Below are positions 1-6,659 of a stretch of 8,979 nucleotides of DNA, one piece after another. The position numbers and the translations under genes were made by a program. Every line of letters starts with the position of its first letter. Within the stretch, counting starts at the first letter, position 1. Origin of the DNA: Streptosporangiaceae bacterium. GTDB taxonomy: Bacteria > Actinomycetota > Actinomycetes > Streptosporangiales > Streptosporangiaceae. The notes under the pieces were generated by a model. It worked only from the letters and a program-made list of their open reading frames with translations, did not search any database and was not told where the DNA came from. The stretch is from assembly GCA_025934635.1 (NCBI GenBank), contig JAICWX010000348.1:1-8979 (forward strand), in the 5' to 3' direction.

Positions 1-1445
1 ACCTCCTCGCGGACCGGGCCGTTCATGGTCCGCTGGTACATCCACAGGATGTAGATGGCGGCCAGGATGATCGCGGTGGTGGCGATGATGGCGGGCAGCT
101 TGTACCGGGAGAAGGTGCCGAGCAGCACCAGGAACTCGCTGACGAAGGTGGACAGGCCGGGCAGCGAGAGCCCGGCCAGGCCGGAGATCAGGAACAGGCC
201 GGCCAGCAGCGGCGCGACCTTCTGCACGCCGCCGTAGTCGGCGATCCGGTCCGTACCGCGACGGGCGATGAGGAATCCGACGATGAGGAACAGCGCGCCG
301 GTCGCGAACCCGTGGTTGACCATGTAGAACGTCGCGCCGGACACGCCCTGGCTGGTCATGACGAAGACGCCGAGCGCGATGAAGCCGAAGTGCGAGATCG
401 AGGTGTAGGCGATCAGCCGCTTCATGGACTGCTGGCCGATCGCGACGATCGCCCCGTAGATGATCCCGATCACGGACAGCGTGATGACCAGCGGGGTGAA
501 GTACTTCGCGCCGCTCGGGAACAGCTCGAAGCAGTAGCGCAGCATGCCGAACGTGCCCACCTTGTCCAGCACGCCGACCAGCAGCACGGCGGCGCCGGGC
601 GGGGCGGCGGCGGCCGCGTCGGGCAGCCAGGTGTGGAACGGCCACAGCGGCGCCTTGATCGCGAACGCGATGAAGAAGCCGAGGAACAGCCACTTCTGCA
701 CAACCGGGCTCAGCGACACGTGGATGAGCTGGCTGAACAGGAACGAGCCGTGGTGCCCGGTCGCGCCGCTGCGGGCCGAGTACACGTACAGCGCGATGAT
801 CGCGACCAGCATGAGCAGGCCGCCGAGCAGGCTGTAGAGCAGGAACTTGACCGCGGCGTACTGCCGCTTGCCGGTGCCGTAGCTGCCGATCATGAAGTAC
901 ATCGGGATCAGCATGGCCTCGAAGAACACGTAGAACAGGAAGACGTCGGTGGCGGCGAAGACGCCGATCATCATCGTCTCGAGCGTCATCATCAGCGCGA
1001 AGTACGTCTTCACGCTGTGCCGCGGGCGGGGCGTGGCGGCGGATGCGGCCGCGGGCACATCCGGAGCAGGCGGGGCGCCGAGCACCCCGTCGGCGTCCCA
1101 CCAGGAGGCCAGCAGCACCACCGGCATCAGCACCGCGGTCATCGCGACCAGGACCAGCGCGATGCCGTCCACGCCGAGCGCGTAGTGCACGCCGAACGCC
1201 GGAATCCACGAGTAGTCCTCGTTGAACTGGTAGTTCGGTCCGCCGACCTGGAACTTCACCGCGATGATGAGCACCACGACCAGCGTCGCCAGCGAGAACG
1301 CCAGGGCCACGTACTTGGCCAGCGCGTTGCGCGCCCGCCGGTCCGCCTCGGCGCTGTCCGCGGGCAGGCCGGGGATCAGCGCGACCACGATGGCCCCGAC
1401 GAGCGGGACCGCGCCCGCGACGGTCAGCCAGGGAAAGCCGTTCAT
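1..1445 (-). CDS. nuoM: NADH-quinone oxidoreductase subunit M (antiporter-like proton pump), 3' end outside window
   Basis: NuoM is one of the three antiporter-like membrane subunits of complex I and is thought to move protons across the cytoplasmic membrane. I translated it by hand: 481 complete codons, starting MNGFPWLTVAGAVPL and still open at the window edge, so the C-terminus is missing. Conserved pump residues are visible. Glu176 lies in FFEAMLIPMYF (the TM5 glutamate), Lys264 in IKAPLWPFHTWLPDA (the TM7 lysine) and Lys295 in VLDKVGTFGMLRYC. Further on are LIAYTSISHFGFIALG and LSTFVSEFLVLLG, the latter with the late-helix glutamate of the family. A Pro/Ala-rich loop at about 117-143 is longer than in many homologues. 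The ATG directly follows the nuoL TAG with no gap, and a GAGG lies 6 nt upstream, so the start is well supported. Family assignment is close to certain. Confidence 0.97.
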   Translation of the reverse strand, partial: MNGFPWLTVAGAVPLVGAIVVALIPGLPADSAEADRRARNALAKYVALAFSLATLVVVLIIAVKFQVGGPNYQFNEDYSWIPAFGVHYALGVDGIALVLVAMTAVLMPVVLLASWWDADGVLGAPPAPDVPAAASAATPRPRHSVKTYFALMMTLETMMIGVFAATDVFLFYVFFEAMLIPMYFMIGSYGTGKRQYAAVKFLLYSLLGGLLMLVAIIALYVYSARSGATGHHGSFLFSQLIHVSLSPVVQKWLFLGFFIAFAIKAPLWPFHTWLPDAAAAAPPGAAVLLVGVLDKVGTFGMLRYCFELFPSGAKYFTPLVITLSVIGIIYGAIVAIGQQSMKRLIAYTSISHFGFIALGVFVMTSQGVSGATFYMVNHGFATGALFLIVGFLIARRGTDRIADYGGVQKVAPLLAGLFLISGLAGLSLPGLSTFVSEFLVLLGTFSRYKLPAIIATTAIILAAIYILWMYQRTMNGPVREE

Positions 1446-3425
1446 CTACAGCCTCACCACTAGGAGCAGGGCGACCAGGACAACGGCGCCGGCGAACATG
1501 GACAGGGCGTAGGAGCGGACGAAGCCGGTCTGCAGCTTGCGCACCCGGCCGGATGTCCCGCCGACCGCCGCGGCGAGCGTGTTCACCAGGCCGTCCACGC
1601 CCCGGTTGTCGAAGTACACCGACAGCCGGGTCAGCCACTGGCCGGGCCGCATCAGGACCGACTCGTTGAACGCGTCGCCGTAGAGATCCTTGCGGGCGGC
1701 GACGGTGAGGGGCCGCCCGCGCGGGGCGACCGCGGGCACCGGCACCCGCCCGTACATCGCCCAGGCCAGCCCCACGCCCGCGACGACCAGGACCAGGGTA
1801 ATGATGCCGGGCAGGCTCCAGATGCCGTGGGCCTCCGGCGGGAGCCCGGTGACCGGGCCGAGGAATTTCTCGAACCGCTGGCCGAGGATCAGGAAGGCGC
1901 CGCCGGCCACCGAGCCCACCGCGAGCAGGATCAGCGGCCAGGTCATCACGGCCGGCGACTCGTGCGGATGGAACTCGTCGTGCTCCGCGGCACCTTCGGC
2001 CGAGGCTCCGGCCAGCGGCTCGGCGGTCTCGTGGGGCTCGGCCGACGCCGCGTCCGATTCCCAGCGGCGCTTGCCGTACCAGGTCATCAGCATGACCCGC
2101 GTCATGTAGAACGCGGTGACGGCCGCGCCGATCACCGCGCAGGTACCGAGGATGGCGCCGGAGGTACCGCCCTTGTCGAAGGCCGCCTCGATGATGCCGT
2201 CCTTGGTGAAGAACCCGGAGAACGGCGGGATGCCGATGATGGCCAGGTAGCCCAGGCCGAACGTGGCGTAGGTGACCGGCATGACCCGGGCCAGGCCGCC
2301 GTACTTGCGCATGTTGACTTCGTCGTTCATGCCGTGCATGACCGAGCCGGCCCCGAGGAACAGGCCGGCCTTTACGAACCGGGGCGCTATCCGGTGGGCT
2401 AGGGCCAACACGTCCCCGGCCGGCCCGCGGCCGGCCGCCAGCGTCATGTAGCCGATCTGGCTCATGGTGGACCCGGCCAGGGCCTTCTTGATGTCGTCCT
2501 TGGCGCAGCCGATGATCGCGCCGAACAGCAGCGTGACCGCGCCGACCACGGTGACCCCGAGTCGCGCGGTGGGCGACAGGGCCAGGATCGGGTTGGACCG
2601 GACCAGCAGGTACACCCCGGCGGTGACCATGGTCGCCGCGTGGATCAGGGCCGACACCGGGGTCGGGCCCTCCATCGCGTCGAGCAGCCAGGACTGCAGC
2701 GGCACCTGCGCGGACTTGCCGCACGCGCCGAGCAGGAGCAGCAGGCCGAGCGCGGTGGCCACCCCGCTGCCGCCAGAACCGATCGAGCCGAACACCGGGG
2801 TGAACGACACCGTGCCGAACTCGGCGAACATCAAGAAGATGGCCAGCGACAGGCCGGCGTCACCGACCCGGTTGGCGACGAACGCCTTCTTGGCCGCGAC
2901 CGCCGCCGTGTTCTTGAACTGCCAGAACCCGATCAGCAGGTAGGACGCCAGGCCGACGCCTTCCCACCCGACGTACAGGCCGAGGTAGTTGTCGGCCAGT
3001 ACCAGCAGCAGCATCGCGGCGACGAACAGGTTCATGTAGGCGAAGAACCGGCGCCGGTCGCTGTCGTGCGCCATGTAGCCGACCGAGTAGATGTGGATCA
3101 GCGAGCCGACCCCGGTGATCAGCAGCACGAAGCTGATCGAGAGCTGGTCGATCTGCAGGCCCATGGGCACCTGGAAGCCGGCCACCTGGATGAAGGTGTA
3201 CAGGTGGTCGTCCTGGCTGCGGTTCGCGCCGCCGAGCAGCGAGAAGAAGGCGATCACGGCGTAGACGAACGACGCCACCGGCATCAGGACGCCGAGCAGG
3301 TGCCCCCACCGGTCGGTGCGGCGGCCTCCGCAGAGCAGCACTACGGCACCGAACAGCGGGAACGCGATCAGCAGCCATGCCAGCTTCAGCACGCCAGTAG
3401 CCGCAACGGTGTGCAACGTCGTCAT
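1446..3425 (-). CDS. nuoL: NADH-quinone oxidoreductase subunit L (distal proton pump with lateral helix)
   Basis: NuoL is the distal antiporter-like subunit of complex I; its long lateral helix runs along the membrane arm. The frame gives 659 residues, near the usual actinobacterial length. Diagnostic segments are [18 protein letters not shown] (Glu155, the TM5 glutamate), [19 protein letters not shown] (Lys237, the TM7 lysine), [15 protein letters not shown] (261-274), [18 protein letters not shown] and [15 protein letters not shown] (Lys408-Asp409). The C-terminal part, from about 575 on, is the lateral helix and last transmembrane helix and ends near [18 protein letters not shown]. Two oddities stand out. 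The helix around residues 333-352 is strongly divergent and has Pro348 where a conserved His is expected, although Lys352 is kept. There is also an Ala/Glu/His-rich loop at 456-490. The ATG start lies 4 nt after nuoK, but its ribosome binding site is crowded; a TTG at 3416 is an alternative that would remove three residues. Confidence 0.97.
   Translation of the reverse strand: MTTLHTVAATGVLKLAWLLIAFPLFGAVVLLCGGRRTDRWGHLLGVLMPVASFVYAVIAFFSLLGGANRSQDDHLYTFIQVAGFQVPMGLQIDQLSISFVLLITGVGSLIHIYSVGYMAHDSDRRRFFAYMNLFVAAMLLLVLADNYLGLYVGWEGVGLASYLLIGFWQFKNTAAVAAKKAFVANRVGDAGLSLAIFLMFAEFGTVSFTPVFGSIGSGGSGVATALGLLLLLGACGKSAQVPLQSWLLDAMEGPTPVSALIHAATMVTAGVYLLVRSNPILALSPTARLGVTVVGAVTLLFGAIIGCAKDDIKKALAGSTMSQIGYMTLAAGRGPAGDVLALAHRIAPRFVKAGLFLGAGSVMHGMNDEVNMRKYGGLARVMPVTYATFGLGYLAIIGIPPFSGFFTKDGIIEAAFDKGGTSGAILGTCAVIGAAVTAFYMTRVMLMTWYGKRRWESDAASAEPHETAEPLAGASAEGAAEHDEFHPHESPAVMTWPLILLAVGSVAGGAFLILGQRFEKFLGPVTGLPPEAHGIWSLPGIITLVLVVAGVGLAWAMYGRVPVPAVAPRGRPLTVAARKDLYGDAFNESVLMRPGQWLTRLSVYFDNRGVDGLVNTLAAAVGGTSGRVRKLQTGFVRSYALSMFAGAVVLVALLLVVRL
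1452..1457 (-). promoter_or_regulatory. Ribosome binding site of nuoM
   Basis: GTGAGG on the minus strand lies inside the last codons of nuoL, 6 nt before the nuoM ATG at 1445. It supports that ATG and implies that ribosomes finishing nuoL can restart at nuoM. Confidence 0.6.
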
Positions 3426-3431
3426 CCCCTC
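3426..3431 (-). promoter_or_regulatory. Ribosome binding site of nuoL, abnormally close to the ATG
   Basis: GAGGGG on the minus strand touches the annotated ATG at 3425 with no spacer; it includes the last bases of the nuoK stop and the 4-nt gap. The distance to the in-frame TTG at 3416 is a normal 9 nt. It either serves that TTG, or nuoL is translated by coupling from nuoK with little help from a Shine-Dalgarno site. Confidence 0.4.
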
Positions 3432-3729
3432 AGTACTTCAGCAGGTTCGCGTCGTCCACCGACGCGGACCTTCGCGCCCGGAAGATCGCCATCAGGATCG
3501 CGAGGCCGACCACGACCTCCGCGGCGGCCACCACCATCACGAAGAACGCGATGACCTGCCCGTCCAGGTTGCCGTGCATCCGCGCGAAGGCCACGAAGGC
3601 CAGGTTGCAGGCGTTCAGCATAAGCTCGATGCACATGAACACGACGATGGCGTTGCGCCGCACGAGCACGCCCACCGCGCCGATCACGAACAGGATCACG
3701 GACAGGCCCACGTAGTGGATCGGGCTCAC
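3430..3729 (-). CDS. nuoK: NADH-quinone oxidoreductase subunit K
   Basis: NuoK is a small three-helix membrane subunit of complex I (the MrpC/ND4L family). It sits between NuoJ and the antiporter-like subunits and carries part of the chain of charged residues along the membrane arm. At 99 residues the length is typical. The two conserved membrane glutamates are present: Glu35 in [15 protein letters not shown] and Glu71 in [16 protein letters not shown]. The start is the GTG at 3729, which overlaps the nuoJ TGA as GTGA; a GGGGAGG lies 8 nt upstream. The N-terminal [17 protein letters not shown] is typical of the family. The short C-terminal tail ends in DDANLLKY. I see nothing unusual in the gene. 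Confidence 0.98.
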   Translation of the reverse strand: MSPIHYVGLSVILFVIGAVGVLVRRNAIVVFMCIELMLNACNLAFVAFARMHGNLDGQVIAFFVMVVAAAEVVVGLAILMAIFRARRSASVDDANLLKY

Positions 3730-4562
3730 GAGTCCGCCCTCCCCGCGATGGCCTGCCGTTCGCCCTGCTCATCACTGGCCGCCGTCACCGGTACCGCGTC
3801 TTCGGGCCGAACGAAGGAAGGTTCTTCGTTCGGGTCACGCGGCGACAGGGTCGCGCTGACCGACGCCTCCGAGGTGCTTCCGTCCGGCAGCAGGGCCGGC
3901 CGGTCGGCCGAGTCGTGCAGCGCGTAGACGCCGGGCGACGGGTCGGGCGCGAGGTGGCCGCTGGCCAGCCGCCGGGCGGCGAGGTCACGCTGGCTGGGTT
4001 TCGGCGTGGTGCGCTCGCGGTGCGCGAGCACCATCGCGCCGAGCGCCGCGGTGATCAGCAGCGCGCCGGTGACCTCGAACGGGAACACGTAGGTGGTGAA
4101 GATCAAGGTGGCCAGGCCGGTGAGGTTGCCGGTGCCGTTGGCCGCGGTGGCGGCCGGGGCCCCGCCGATGGCCGCGTGCCCGATGACCAGGAACAAGATC
4201 ACGAGCAGGCCGATGGCGGCCAGGGCGGTCGCCATCCGCTGACCCTTGAGCGTCTCCACGATCGAGTCCGCCGAGCTGATGCCGATCAGCATCAGGACGA
4301 ACAGGAACAGCATGAGGACGGCGCCGGTGTAGACGATGATCTGCACGAAGGCGAGGAACGGAGCGCCCTGCATCGCGTACATGGTGGCCAGCGAGAGCAT
4401 CACCACCGCGAGCATCAGGGCGCAGTGCACCGCCCGCCGCAGGAGGATCATGCCGAGCGCGGCGCCGACCGAGAGGACGGCCAGGATCCAGTAGAGCGTC
4501 TCTTCCGCGATGCGGTCGGTGTTCGGCGCGCCGTGCCCGGCGGCCGCGAGGATGTGGCTCAC
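3726..4562 (-). CDS. nuoJ: NADH-quinone oxidoreductase subunit J with long cytoplasmic tail
   Basis: NuoJ (ND6 family) is a membrane subunit next to the quinone chamber. Its third helix changes shape during turnover and is thought to couple quinone chemistry to pumping. The reading frame stays open far upstream of the gene, but the true start is the GTG at 4562, which forms a GTGA overlap with the nuoI stop and gives 278 residues (N-terminus [11 protein letters not shown], initiator read as Met). Helices are seen at about 23-41, 45-65, 69-93, 111-130 and 150-180. The third contains the conserved [18 protein letters not shown] (Tyr78, Gly80), the pi-bulge region. Residues 181-278 form a hydrophilic tail with [20 protein letters not shown], a motif I recognise from other actinobacterial NuoJ proteins. 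The last 35 or so residues look poorly conserved. Confidence 0.96.
   Translation of the reverse strand: MSHILAAAGHGAPNTDRIAEETLYWILAVLSVGAALGMILLRRAVHCALMLAVVMLSLATMYAMQGAPFLAFVQIIVYTGAVLMLFLFVLMLIGISSADSIVETLKGQRMATALAAIGLLVILFLVIGHAAIGGAPAATAANGTGNLTGLATLIFTTYVFPFEVTGALLITAALGAMVLAHRERTTPKPSQRDLAARRLASGHLAPDPSPGVYALHDSADRPALLPDGSTSEASVSATLSPRDPNEEPSFVRPEDAVPVTAASDEQGERQAIAGRADS
3738..3744 (-). promoter_or_regulatory. Ribosome binding site of nuoK
   Basis: GGGGAGG on the minus strand lies within the 3' end of nuoJ, 8 nt before the nuoK GTG. The spacing is good and fixes the GTG start in the GTGA overlap. Confidence 0.7.
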
Positions 4563-5311
4563 GTTCCGTCGTCTCCCTTCACGGGGGCGTGGCTGCTGCC
4601 GGAGACCCGGCTCTCCACCGGGGGTTCCTCGCCGAAGTCGGGCATGCCGGCCTCGCCGGCGCTGTCGTCGGCCACCTGCACGTTGACCTCGGCGGCGCCG
4701 GCGGTCGCGGGCGCGCCCTGGGCCCCCGCGAAGACCGCCGCGCCGGTCGGGCCGCCCGGGCCCGCCATTCCCGGGGCCCGGGGCCCCGCGGTCACGCCGG
4801 CCGCGCCGAGACGGTAGTAGTCCTTCTCGTCCTGGCCGAGGCGCATCGGGTGCGGCGGCGCCTCCATGTCCGAGTGCAGCGGCGCGAGCAGCTGCTCCTT
4901 GGTCCAGATCAGGTTTTCCCGGCTGTCGTCCGCGATCTCGTACTCGTTGGTCATGGTGAGCGCGCGGGTCGGGCAGGCCTCGATGCACATGCCGCACAGG
5001 ATGCAGCGCAGGTAGTTGATCTGGTAGACGGCGCCGTACCGCTCCCCGGGGGAGAACCGGGCGTCGGCCGTGTTGTCCCGGCCCTCGACGTAGATGGCGT
5101 CCGCCGGGCAGGCCCAGGCGCACAGCTCGCAGCCGATGCACTTCTCCAGGCCGTCCGGCCACCGGTTGAGCTGGTGGTGGCCGTGGAACCGGGGGGCGGT
5201 GGGCCGCTTGTCCTCCGGGTACTGGACGGTCTCCACCTTCCGGAACATCTCGGTGAAGGTGACCCCGAATCCCTTGACCGGGTCGATGATGTCGTTGAGC
5301 CAGTTAGGCAC
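4559..5311 (-). CDS. nuoI: NADH-quinone oxidoreductase subunit I (two [4Fe-4S] clusters, N6a/N6b)
   Basis: NuoI is the ferredoxin-like peripheral subunit of complex I that carries clusters N6a and N6b and passes electrons towards N2 and quinone. The two binding motifs are complete: [12 protein letters not shown] (Cys58, 61, 64, 68) and [12 protein letters not shown] (Cys103, 106, 109, 113). I chose the GTG at 5311 (250 residues, initiator then [18 protein letters not shown]) because a perfect AAGGAGG lies 6 nt upstream. An upstream start at 5374 would overlap nuoH by 71 nt and add a Ser/Pro-rich stretch that looks out of family. The chosen start overlaps nuoH by 8 nt. Residues 114-168 resemble the normal post-cluster region ([19 protein letters not shown]). 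Residues 170-250 are a low-complexity Gly/Ala/Pro tail that becomes acidic, longer than in typical NuoI proteins. Confidence 0.96.
   Translation of the reverse strand: MPNWLNDIIDPVKGFGVTFTEMFRKVETVQYPEDKRPTAPRFHGHHQLNRWPDGLEKCIGCELCAWACPADAIYVEGRDNTADARFSPGERYGAVYQINYLRCILCGMCIEACPTRALTMTNEYEIADDSRENLIWTKEQLLAPLHSDMEAPPHPMRLGQDEKDYYRLGAAGVTAGPRAPGMAGPGGPTGAAVFAGAQGAPATAGAAEVNVQVADDSAGEAGMPDFGEEPPVESRVSGSSHAPVKGDDGT
4573..4580 (-). promoter_or_regulatory. Probable ribosome binding site of nuoJ
   Basis: GAAGGGAG on the minus strand lies within the end of nuoI, 10 nt before the nuoJ GTG at 4562. It is a partial match with slightly long spacing, so coupling through the GTGA overlap probably also contributes. 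Confidence 0.45.
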
Positions 5312-6659
5312 CTGTGACCTCCTTGCTGGAGGTTTGCTGTTCGAGGCTGGAGGCTGGCTGGTCGATGCCGACACCGTGGTAGTGCGGCAGGTCCATCGGC
5401 GGCACCGGGAAACCGGTAGCGGGCTCGATCGTGCCGGCTTCCGCCCGGTCCGCCTCCTCCGCCGCCGCGTAACGCGCGGCCCGCTGCTGGGCGGCGCTGT
5501 CCCACATCGTGATCAGGGCCAGGATGAGGATGATGACCAGGCCGAGGACCACGTAGGGGGCCTTGCTGCTGGAGTCGAGCCGCCAGGCGCGCACGGTGGC
5601 GACCAGCAGGAGCCAGACGATGGAGACCGGGATGAGGAACTTCCAGCCGATCGCCATCAGCTGGTCGTAGCGCACCCGCGGCAGCGTGCCGCGCAGCCAG
5701 ACGTAGCCGAACAAGAAGATGAACGTCTTGACCAGGAACCACAGGACCGGCCACCAGCCGCTGTTCGCGCCCGACCACAGGGACAGCGGCCAGGGTGCCC
5801 GCCAGCCGCCCAGGAACAGCGTGGTAGCCAGCGCGGAGGCCGTGATCATGTTGATGTACTCGCCCAGGTAGAACATCGCGAACTTCATCGACGAGTACTC
5901 GGTGTGGTAGCCCGCCACCAGCTCGCCCTCGCCCTCGGGCAGGTCGAACGGCAGCCGGTTGGTCTCGCCGACCATGGTGAACAGGTAGATGAGGAACGAC
6001 GGCGCCAGCACCCACCCGTACCACCCGTGCACCTGGGCGTTGACGATCGCGGTGGTGGACAGCGAGCCCGCGTCCAGGAACACGGCCACGAAAGCCAGCG
6101 CCATCGCGATCTCGTAGCTGATCACCTGGGCGGCCGAGCGCAGCGTGCCGAGCAGCGAGTAGGGCGACCCCGAGGACCAGCCGGCCAGCACGATGCCGTA
6201 CACGCCGACCGAGCTCATGGCCAGCACCAGCAGCACCGCCACCGGGAAGTCGGTCAGCTGCAGCGGGGTGCGGTGGTGGAAGATCGAGACTTCCGGGCCC
6301 CACGGGATGATGGCGAACGCGACGAAGGCGGCCGCGCCGGACAGGACCGGCGCGATGATGAACACCAGCTTGTCCGCGCCCAGCGGGATGATGTCTTCCT
6401 TCAGCGGCAGCTTGAGCGCGTCGGCGATCGGCTGCAGCAGGCCGAACGGGCCGGCCCGGTTGGGGCCCGGCCGGTTCTGCATCCGGCCGATCACCCGGCG
6501 CTCGAACCAGATCATGAAGATGGTCGTGAGCAGCAAGAAGAGGAACACGATCCCCACCTTGAGCAGCACCAGCCACCAGATGAGCTGGTTGAAGTCGCTC
6601 AGCGTGGGGTTCACCGCGGGCGCGGCCAGCACGTGCGGCAGCGTCCCCTGTGTCATCAT
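5304..6659 (-). CDS. nuoH: NADH-quinone oxidoreductase subunit H (quinone chamber)
   Basis: NuoH (ND1 family) is the membrane subunit that docks the peripheral arm and forms much of the quinone-binding chamber. The frame gives 451 residues. Family marks are the loop with [19 protein letters not shown] (59-77) followed by [14 protein letters not shown] (79-92), and the cytoplasmic segment [18 protein letters not shown] (230-247) followed by [18 protein letters not shown]. These charged loops line the quinone cavity and the start of the proton path. About eight hydrophobic helices are seen, the first at about 27-52. The C-terminal tail of about 70 residues is hydrophilic and contains [13 protein letters not shown], typical of actinobacterial NuoH. 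Two adjacent ATG codons (6659 and 6656) could start it. The first gives an ATGA overlap with the nuoG stop; the second has a better ribosome binding site spacing (8 rather than 5 nt). Confidence 0.97.
   Translation of the reverse strand: MMTQGTLPHVLAAPAVNPTLSDFNQLIWWLVLLKVGIVFLFLLLTTIFMIWFERRVIGRMQNRPGPNRAGPFGLLQPIADALKLPLKEDIIPLGADKLVFIIAPVLSGAAAFVAFAIIPWGPEVSIFHHRTPLQLTDFPVAVLLVLAMSSVGVYGIVLAGWSSGSPYSLLGTLRSAAQVISYEIAMALAFVAVFLDAGSLSTTAIVNAQVHGWYGWVLAPSFLIYLFTMVGETNRLPFDLPEGEGELVAGYHTEYSSMKFAMFYLGEYINMITASALATTLFLGGWRAPWPLSLWSGANSGWWPVLWFLVKTFIFLFGYVWLRGTLPRVRYDQLMAIGWKFLIPVSIVWLLLVATVRAWRLDSSSKAPYVVLGLVIILILALITMWDSAAQQRAARYAAAEEADRAEAGTIEPATGFPVPPMDLPHYHGVGIDQPASSLEQQTSSKEVTGA
5318..5324 (-). 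promoter_or_regulatory. Strong ribosome binding site that sets the nuoI start
   Basis: AAGGAGG on the minus strand is inside the last codons of nuoH. It is 6 nt before the GTG at 5311 and is the best Shine-Dalgarno match in the window. It argues for the 250-residue NuoI rather than a longer form starting at 5374. Confidence 0.85.

Noticed and set aside
312..1463. A plus-strand open frame of 383 codons antisense to nuoM
   Set aside because: Its product is an Arg/His/Asp/Gln-rich repeat-like mix typical of the complement of a GC-rich membrane protein gene. nuoM in the minus strand is clearly the real gene.
3426..3429. The nuoK-nuoL gap, considered as a site for regulation
   Set aside because: It is 4 nt long, too short for a promoter or terminator; it only contributes to the nuoL ribosome binding site.
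4563..5162. An upstream extension of the nuoJ frame giving a 478-residue protein
   Set aside because: The upstream 200 residues are the out-of-frame shadow of nuoI. NuoJ begins at the GTG at 4562 in the GTGA overlap.
5312..5374. An N-terminal extension of NuoI starting at 5374
   Set aside because: The added 21 residues are Ser/Pro-rich, unlike NuoI N-termini, and the extension would overlap nuoH by 71 nt. A perfect ribosome binding site precedes the GTG at 5311.
4951..6576. A minus-strand frame of 541 codons over nuoH and nuoI
   Set aside because: It is a shifted frame of the two real genes, rich in Arg/Pro/Ala and without family motifs.
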